NCBI RefSeq assembly: GCF_029227915.1
Contig: NC_079882.1
Span: 3,968,001 to 4,032,000 of the forward strand
Source: Hydractinia symbiolongicarpus
Lineage: Eukaryota > Cnidaria > Hydrozoa > Anthoathecata > Hydractiniidae
DNA length: 64,000 nt
Direction: 5' to 3'
Position numbers and translations under genes: made by a program. Numbering within the stretch: the stretch's first letter is position 1; each line of letters starts with the position of its first letter. Under the pieces are notes generated by a model that made no database searches, was not told the origin of the DNA, and saw only the letters and a program-made list of their open reading frames with translations. This document shows positions 58,405 to 64,000 of this stretch, one piece after another.

Positions 58405-58952
58405 CTATTTCTTTACTGAGCTATGATGAAAAGAATAATTAAAAAAAAAATTGATTTGCTAGAAGAAAAGAACATTGATCTTAATTTTACTCCTTTGTTT
58501 TTGCATCATATTTTTGATACTAATCCTTTTTACACAGGTTTTCAATATCTAGATGAACAGGCCTTGTCTCAACATATTTTCAAGTCTTAACATCACTGAA
58601 TTTGATAAGAAATGACTGAAAAGGAAGAATTCCGTAAAAACTTAAACATTAAATCTTGTCCATGGAAACTTACTATTTGTGACACACAAGTGGTTAGGAT
58701 TTAAGTTTATTTTAATTGTCAAAGTACAGCAATGCTTAATCTTTAAAATAAGTCACAACAGGGTAGTGCAACACCAAGTGTAAAGTAAATACTAACTGTT
58801 TTCCTTAGAAGTGTAGCTACTCATATTGTACGGCCGAATATGGGAAATCGAGGCATGTGTGTGTATATAAAATTATAAGATAAAATCTGCTTATATAATA
58901 ACTCATAAAAAATGTCAACCAGGACAGCTTAAACCTATATCTATAAACAGTC

Positions 58953-59035
58953 ATCCTTCATCATCATTATCATCATCCTCATTCTCAGCTTAACGTCTGT
59001 TTCCCATGCTAGCATTGGTTGGACCCCTCTTTGAT
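58953..59035 (-). mobile_element. 3' tail of LINE family A (truncated copy)
   Basis: CATCATCATTATCATCATCC, then CTCAGCTTAACGTCTGTTTC and CCATGCTAGCATTGGTTGG match the 3' terminus of the LINE at 37028-40320. A 5'-truncated insertion with an ATGATG-type tail (minus strand). Confidence 0.8.
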
Positions 59036-59840
59036 TTTGAGGCAATCAGAGATGGGAAGGGCTTAAAAATGGCCCATCTCAACATTATTGGTGTAAACTA
59101 GACTATGTTAAACTTCTGCTACATCAAACAAAACTTGATGTATTTTCCATCTGTAAAACCAAAATTGATGACACCATCACTGACAATGACTTTAAAATTG
59201 ATGGCTATGTTTGTTATAGGAATGATCGGAACAGATGAGGTAGGGCTGTTTTGATTTTTGTTAATGAAAACTTGGATAGCCACCTTTTGAAACACCTGTA
59301 TACTTCGAAAATGTTGAATCACTATGGGTGAAAGTGTGCCTGAAAAAAATAAACCTACTTACGTGTGTGAGGTTTACAGACCATCTGGAGGTAGTGATTT
59401 GCAGAGTATCGAAAACCTGTGTACTCATTTTAAACAATGTTTTAATAAACTCCAACAAGAAAAAGAAGATTTTATCTTGGGAGATCTGACCTGCACCATG
59501 CTTTCAAAATATTCTCTTTCCTCCAAAATAAAGGAATTATGCTCCACTCTTTTCCTAAAACAAAATATTACGGAGCCAACTTGTGTTACTGAAAAAAGTT
59601 GCTCTTATAGACTTTCTTTCTAGACAGTTCTTGTATTTCTAAAACTGGTGTCATAAATTTAGACATCAGTAATCACAATTTAGTCTATGTGATCAGAAAA
59701 TTCAAAAGGCTAAAATTTGAACCTAAAACTATTAAGGTTCGTAGCTTCAAGAACTTCAGTTCTCAGGCTTTTCTAAAGAACCTCAGGAATTTAGACTGGT
59801 CATATTTTAATAATTATGATGACCTTGATGAAGCACAGGC
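59036..59840 (+). mobile_element. LINE family B endonuclease fragment
   Basis: Plus-strand frames give GLKMAHLNI, LDVFSICKTKIDDTITDNDF, KIDGYVCYRNDRN, VYRPSGGSDLQSIENLCTHF, DFILGDLTCTML and SNHNLVYVIRKFKRLKFEP. This is the apurinic-type endonuclease and linker of a Jockey/CR1-like LINE. It abuts the LINE A tail on the left, and at about 59840 it is interrupted by a GTGTG-type repeat. Frameshifts and stops are present (for example NDRNR-stop at about 59235). Confidence 0.75.
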
Positions 59841-59972
59841 CTCGTCAGGAATGGCGTGCGATCGCATGTGCACTCGCCCACACATGCGATGTTTGAATGT
59901 TCCCGTGCAATCTTCAGACTCCAAAAACCCGAAATACCTCAGGCGTGTGCTAATCGCACACCAAAATAAATA
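59841..59972. repeat. GCGTGCGATCGC palindrome-rich repeat
   Basis: Contains GGCGTGCGATCGCATGTGCA, CTCGCCCACACATGCGATG and AGGCGTGTGCTAATCGCACA. Related to pieces at 27395-27480 and 27880-27960. Inserted in or joined to the LINE B fragment. Confidence 0.5.
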
Positions 59973-59984
59973 ATATTCTGTTCA

Positions 59985-61410
59985 ATGAAGGTGTAAGGAA
60001 ATTTTTATATGTAGGGAAGCATGATTTAATTTGTCTCTTTTTTTTAATTTGTTATTTTTTTCTAAGTTTTCTTTTGGAAAGAAAACTTTCTTTTGGAAAG
60101 AAAACTTAGAAACTTGAAAATGGAATTGGAATTTGTATGGCTTTTGAAATAAAACTGTTTAAATAACAAGCAAAAAAAAACAGGTATGTTGCAAAATATA
60201 TAAGCAAAACATGCATGCTGATATTCAGAGTAGCATATGTTTGATTTTCGATGCTCAGTATTCGAAATTGTGAATGAACGAACGAAAACTTTCTGTTGTA
60301 AATACATCGAAATCATTGCGTTTCGCACTACAATTTTTATGTGAATCAAATCTGTCTACTTTGCAGATAATTTTGACGAATCATTGTCTTATTTGCATCG
60401 CGCATTGGTAACTTATGGCTCAAACCTCATGTGGCACTTTGTTGTTTTAAATAATGGATTTCAGCCATTCACGCCGCAGGGAAAAAATAAATATGGCAGA
60501 CGAAAACGTCACCTAAATAGGCGACACTTAACCAAATTAGGTTATATATTTCATTTTAACATAATTCTTAGTTGCGCGAACATATCGAGGCACGAGTGAC
60601 AATTTTGGAATCATGGTCGCGTAGACTATCCATTCTGAACAAAGATTTTTGCGATTTTTTCTTAGGAATGTGTCGCCTAAATAGGTGGTATTAGCCTACC
60701 ATCGCCTAATTAAGTGTTTACCCTGACTGAAGGATAATTAATTAGCTAATGAAAGAAAGGTGATCAAAATGTATCTGGAAATGATGCGTAGCTATCTAGC
60801 TAATTTTGCATAAAAAATTGCCAAGCTTTGCACTCTCTTCACCTAAAATACGGTAAAATACGTAAATTTTTCACCTCAAAAAAATTTTATGACGTCAATA
60901 TTAGGCAAAGAAATAGAAATTTTGTTAAGAACATCCTATTTCTTAGCCGCACCTATTGGTTCCTTTTAATTTACTACCTTTAAATTAATTGGAAATAATA
61001 TATATAGCTCCAGCACTAGCTATAGCTAGCAATATCGAAACTTTTTCCAGCGCAAGCGTGGAGGTTAACCCCAAATTCGTTCGTATCTTCCGTGCCATGA
61101 TGGATTTTTAAAATGACGGTACCGATAGAGACACCAAACGCTAGCCTGCACGCACGGAAATTGATATTGACAGAGTTGTCACACAAGCTGTGATAACCAC
61201 AGGCTAATTTGCCACGTTGGTACTGGGCACTAGTTTATTCGGCTATGACTGTGTTGGGAAACATTCACAATTTATGACATGGACGATTATGACAACGACA
61301 AAACTATGATATTACTTTTGAAATTTTATTTAAGATCACAATTTATGATGTTGTAGAATACCACCAAGGACTCACTTAAGAATTGTAGCTAGCTATATAA
61401 AATCTTGGAA
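59985..61410. other. Spacer with small inverted repeats
   Basis: A 20-bp unit (CTTTTGGAAAGAAAACTTTC) is repeated and self-complementary at about 60064-60112. GTCACCTAAATAGGCGACAC at about 60508-60527 is inverted at about 60668-60690 (TGTCGCCTAAATAGGTGG), suggesting a small element. No gene seen. The last part should hold the promoter and 5' UTR of the gene starting at 61411. Confidence 0.45.
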
Positions 61411-63786
61411 ATGGCTTACCAACCAAACATTTACAATTCTCAACAAAGACAACCTTTTCCAGCTATGCAACCGAGACACAGTTCTAACTTCCAACGTCCA
61501 TCTGTTCCAAATCTTCATTCTGTTCCTGTACAAAATCAAAACCAAGGTTAATATTTTTTTAGAGCAATACAGTATTGCTAAGTACCTGTCCAATTTAAGT
61601 AATCAGAAATAACTAACCCGACCTACCTGACTTTTTTTTTCTTCCTAATTCTACTACAGTTTTTAAGTGAAGGAAGAAATTCGGTCTGTTCCTTTGCACA
61701 AAGGTATCATTTTGACCTTATATAAATATATGTCAATCAGAATTATTCATCTAACAGTTTAATGTAAACATTTAAAAAGGTCTATAGCTATATCCATCTC
61801 ATCATCATTCTTGGCTTAACGTCCATTTACCATGCTACTGTAGCATGGGTTGGATGGGGTATATTAATGACCCTCTTCCAATCTGATCATCTCTTGAAAA
61901 CAAATAAAGGACAAGCATTTAAAGTAAAAATTTTGAGCTCGCATTTCTAGGCTTACATTGTTTAAGCCCTCATTATGTTTGGACACTTCCAAACTTTTTA
62001 GGTGTTTGGTTGATTCTTTTCCGAGATTTACCGAAGTTTCAAAGAAATTTGTAGTTAATTAGCTATACATGCTTTTTGTTTCATAATGGCACAAGCCTAT
62101 GATTTTGTCAAAAATACCACAGCAAAATTTTAAACTAGAACAATCTGAGTCTGAATTATGCTATAAAATAAGAGCTATTCAGGATATAAATTTTCTTTAA
62201 TGAAGCAATTTGAATCTATTTTAAAATGAATTTAACGATTTTTTGGTTATAATTATTTTTGAAAAGATTGTGTAGTCAATCCCTCAGGTGTACTCTACTT
62301 ATATCTTAGTTGACTATTGGTAAACTTGGTAAACCTGCAGAAAATTTATGTTTCTTAAAAGATGTGCCAGTGTATTAAACCCACAACATGAGTCGAAAAC
62401 TTACAAAAACCGAAACCATAACATAAATCAGGGAATGATCCCCTTCTTTTGAATAAGCTCCATATGATTCAAAATAAATGAGCCCCACTTGTTTATAAAT
62501 TTCGTTATCACTTCGACTTTAAAGGATTAGGATAAGCTTATCAAAGTTTTAGAAATTTATAAAACCAGTCATAATTTCGACAGATTTTGTGTGGGATACT
62601 TATAGAGCTAATTTCATAGATTTAGGTTTTATACCTTGTAAAAACTGTTGTTTTATGTAAATTTTAAGCAAAAACAAACAGGTTGAGTTTTGTGTGCACC
62701 TATCCATCACAATTTGTTTCCATGATTTTGAAATGTAGTTTTAAATACCTTGTAATCTGAAAGTGTGTGCATAACTGGCAGTGCAGTCAGGTTAGCTAGC
62801 AGTAGGCTAGCCAGCTTCTCATAAGAACAAAGAAGTTTGGCTTCGTTGTACGGGATTGTTTTGAGAAATTGCATCAATTAATTCTGTAAAAAATACTGCC
62901 TTGAAAGCTAATTATGTGCCCAGGTTTTTTGTGTTTTTTCAGATAAAAAAAGAAAAAGGAAAGATTTCTTGTTTTTGATCTGGATACAGTTATTTAGAAT
63001 AGTGTAAATCCTAATATCCAATAGACGGAAAAGGTAGCGGCTTAAAAATTCTGGTCAACCAATCTTTCCTTGATAGAAAATATTGCAAATGCCGTAATAT
63101 TTTATCACCACGACAGCCCCTAACGGTAACAATGTGTATGCCAGACTTTTAAAACCCCAAATATCCATCTTTTTGTAGCATTAAACCTTGAATAGTAATA
63201 TTTGCAATAAACATCTGTCTAGTTATGCAATAAGATGTTGTAATTGGACTTTTTAAAATAACTAATGTCAGGTTTAAATGATAATTGCTGCCATTTTTGG
63301 GCATTGTGCTCCTGGTACTTCCCTTGTGTCTGCCTACCAACTTGTATGTTTTGTATAGTATTTCAATTTTGCTTATCTCTTTATGTTTAGTAATGCCCAA
63401 TGGATACCAACCAAATAGATCTTCTTCACAAGCAAAAATACAAACTGCAAGTCAACCTACTCAGGGACATAACATCTCATATAGTACAGCAGTACCTCCT
63501 CGTTATCCAAGCCCAGTTCAAAATGTCTTATCAACTGGTGTAAATGGTGAACATCTTAGGGGCAGCCCGTTGTTAAACGGCAGCAAAACACCACCTGTCA
63601 GGCATATTTCCACAAGGCCTCCATTGTCATCAAATTCCATGCCCACCATGCCTGTGCCAGTTTCAAATGTATTAACCAATGCTCAACAACTACCCTCTTC
63701 ACATTATTCTGTCAGACCACCAATGAGCAATCCTGTTAGTCAAGGTCTAAGTACTCATAATCAATCCACACAACCAGGCAATGCAG
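61411..63786 (+). CDS. N-terminus of a Pro/Gln/Ser-rich protein (partial; SEC24-like possible)
   Basis: Two exons, 61411-61546 and 63391-63786, joined in phase 1 (codon G|TA). Donors are CCAAG|GTTAAT and GCAG|GTTAGT; the acceptor is TATGTTTAG. The 177 residues read so far are low complexity: MAYQPNIYNSQQRQPFPAMQ at the start, then runs such as YSTAVPPRYPSPVQNVLSTG and PVRHISTRPPLSSNSMPTM. No domain is visible. A disordered, proline- and asparagine-rich N-terminus fits the COPII coat subunit SEC24, among several other possibilities, so the identity is open. The second exon ends in phase 1 and the gene continues past the window. Confidence 0.7.
61795..61895 (-). mobile_element. 3' end of LINE family A inside an intron
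   Basis: CTTGGCTTAACGTCCATTTA, CCATGCTACTGTAGCATGGG and GACCCTCTTCCAATCTGATC are almost the same as the 3' end of the LINE at 37028-40320. Here the central palindrome is slightly longer (CATGCTACTGTAGCATG). It lies in intron 1 of the gene starting at 61411, opposite in strand. Confidence 0.85.
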
Positions 63787-64000
63787 GTTAGTAAGAACTT
63801 GTGGATTTATTAAGGTTTTAAATTTTTGATGACTTGATTCATCGTCTTGTGATTGAAAACTGCAAAGTGTTACAAGATGATTTTTTACAGTTTGGTAAAA
63901 GAACATTTCAAGTGTTTCAGTTGTGCTTTCAAATGTGCTACAACGATCGAAATGGGTTGGCAGTTTTCAGTTTTTTGAATACTGCGACACAATTAGACAA

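Noticed and set aside
63285-63390. Hydrophobic N-terminal part of the frame 63285-63791
   Set aside because: It precedes a TATGTTTAG acceptor at 63390 and is intron read-through. Frame continuity with exon 61411-61546 supports an exon start at 63391.

Overview
The window is eukaryotic. Genes are split into many short exons with GT-AG (one GC-AG) introns, the DNA is AT-rich, and the spaces between genes are full of decayed transposons. The proteins are animal. The nuclear-receptor type, the intron-dense structure and the many repeats rich in TTTCGCGAA-like motifs fit a cnidarian, probably a hydrozoan. I infer the organism from style and not from a diagnostic marker.

Layout. 309-4028 (minus): a three-exon nuclear receptor of the NR2-like type (563 aa). 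4041-14347: about 10 kb without a recognisable gene, holding MITE-like repeats, a 111-bp element with a perfect 9-bp target duplication, and a 39-bp tandem repeat. 14348-25877 (minus): an 18-exon SRBD1/Tex-like RNA-binding gene (784 aa model). Its introns carry a tRNA-derived SINE, a foldback element, a Penelope-like relic and an inverted, decayed second copy of one of its own exons. 25878-42389: a transposon-dominated stretch with a TIR element (29735-30510), a complete but frameshifted DDE-integrase DNA transposon (34267-36308, TSD CGATAT), a nearly full-length LINE on the minus strand (37028-40320), two copies of a tRNA-derived SINE, and a second decayed LINE family. 42390-44804 (plus): B9D1, seven exons, 216 aa. 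46472-55751 (minus): GEMIN5, 21 exons, 1575 aa, convergent with B9D1. 57142-58404 (minus): a single-exon alpha-1,3-fucosyltransferase (420 aa). 58953-59985: LINE fragments. 61411-63786 (plus): the first two exons of a proline/glutamine/serine-rich protein that continues beyond the window.

The genes do not form a pathway. They are ordinary cellular genes: transcription control, RNA metabolism, snRNP assembly, the ciliary transition zone and glycosylation. For the multi-exon genes I checked that every proposed junction keeps the reading frame. The summed coding lengths divide by three (1692, 2355, 651 and 4728 nt), which is good internal support.

The most unusual items are the DDE-integrase transposon with its paired subterminal repeat arrays, the inverted pseudo-exon inside SRBD1, and the divergent P-box of the nuclear receptor.
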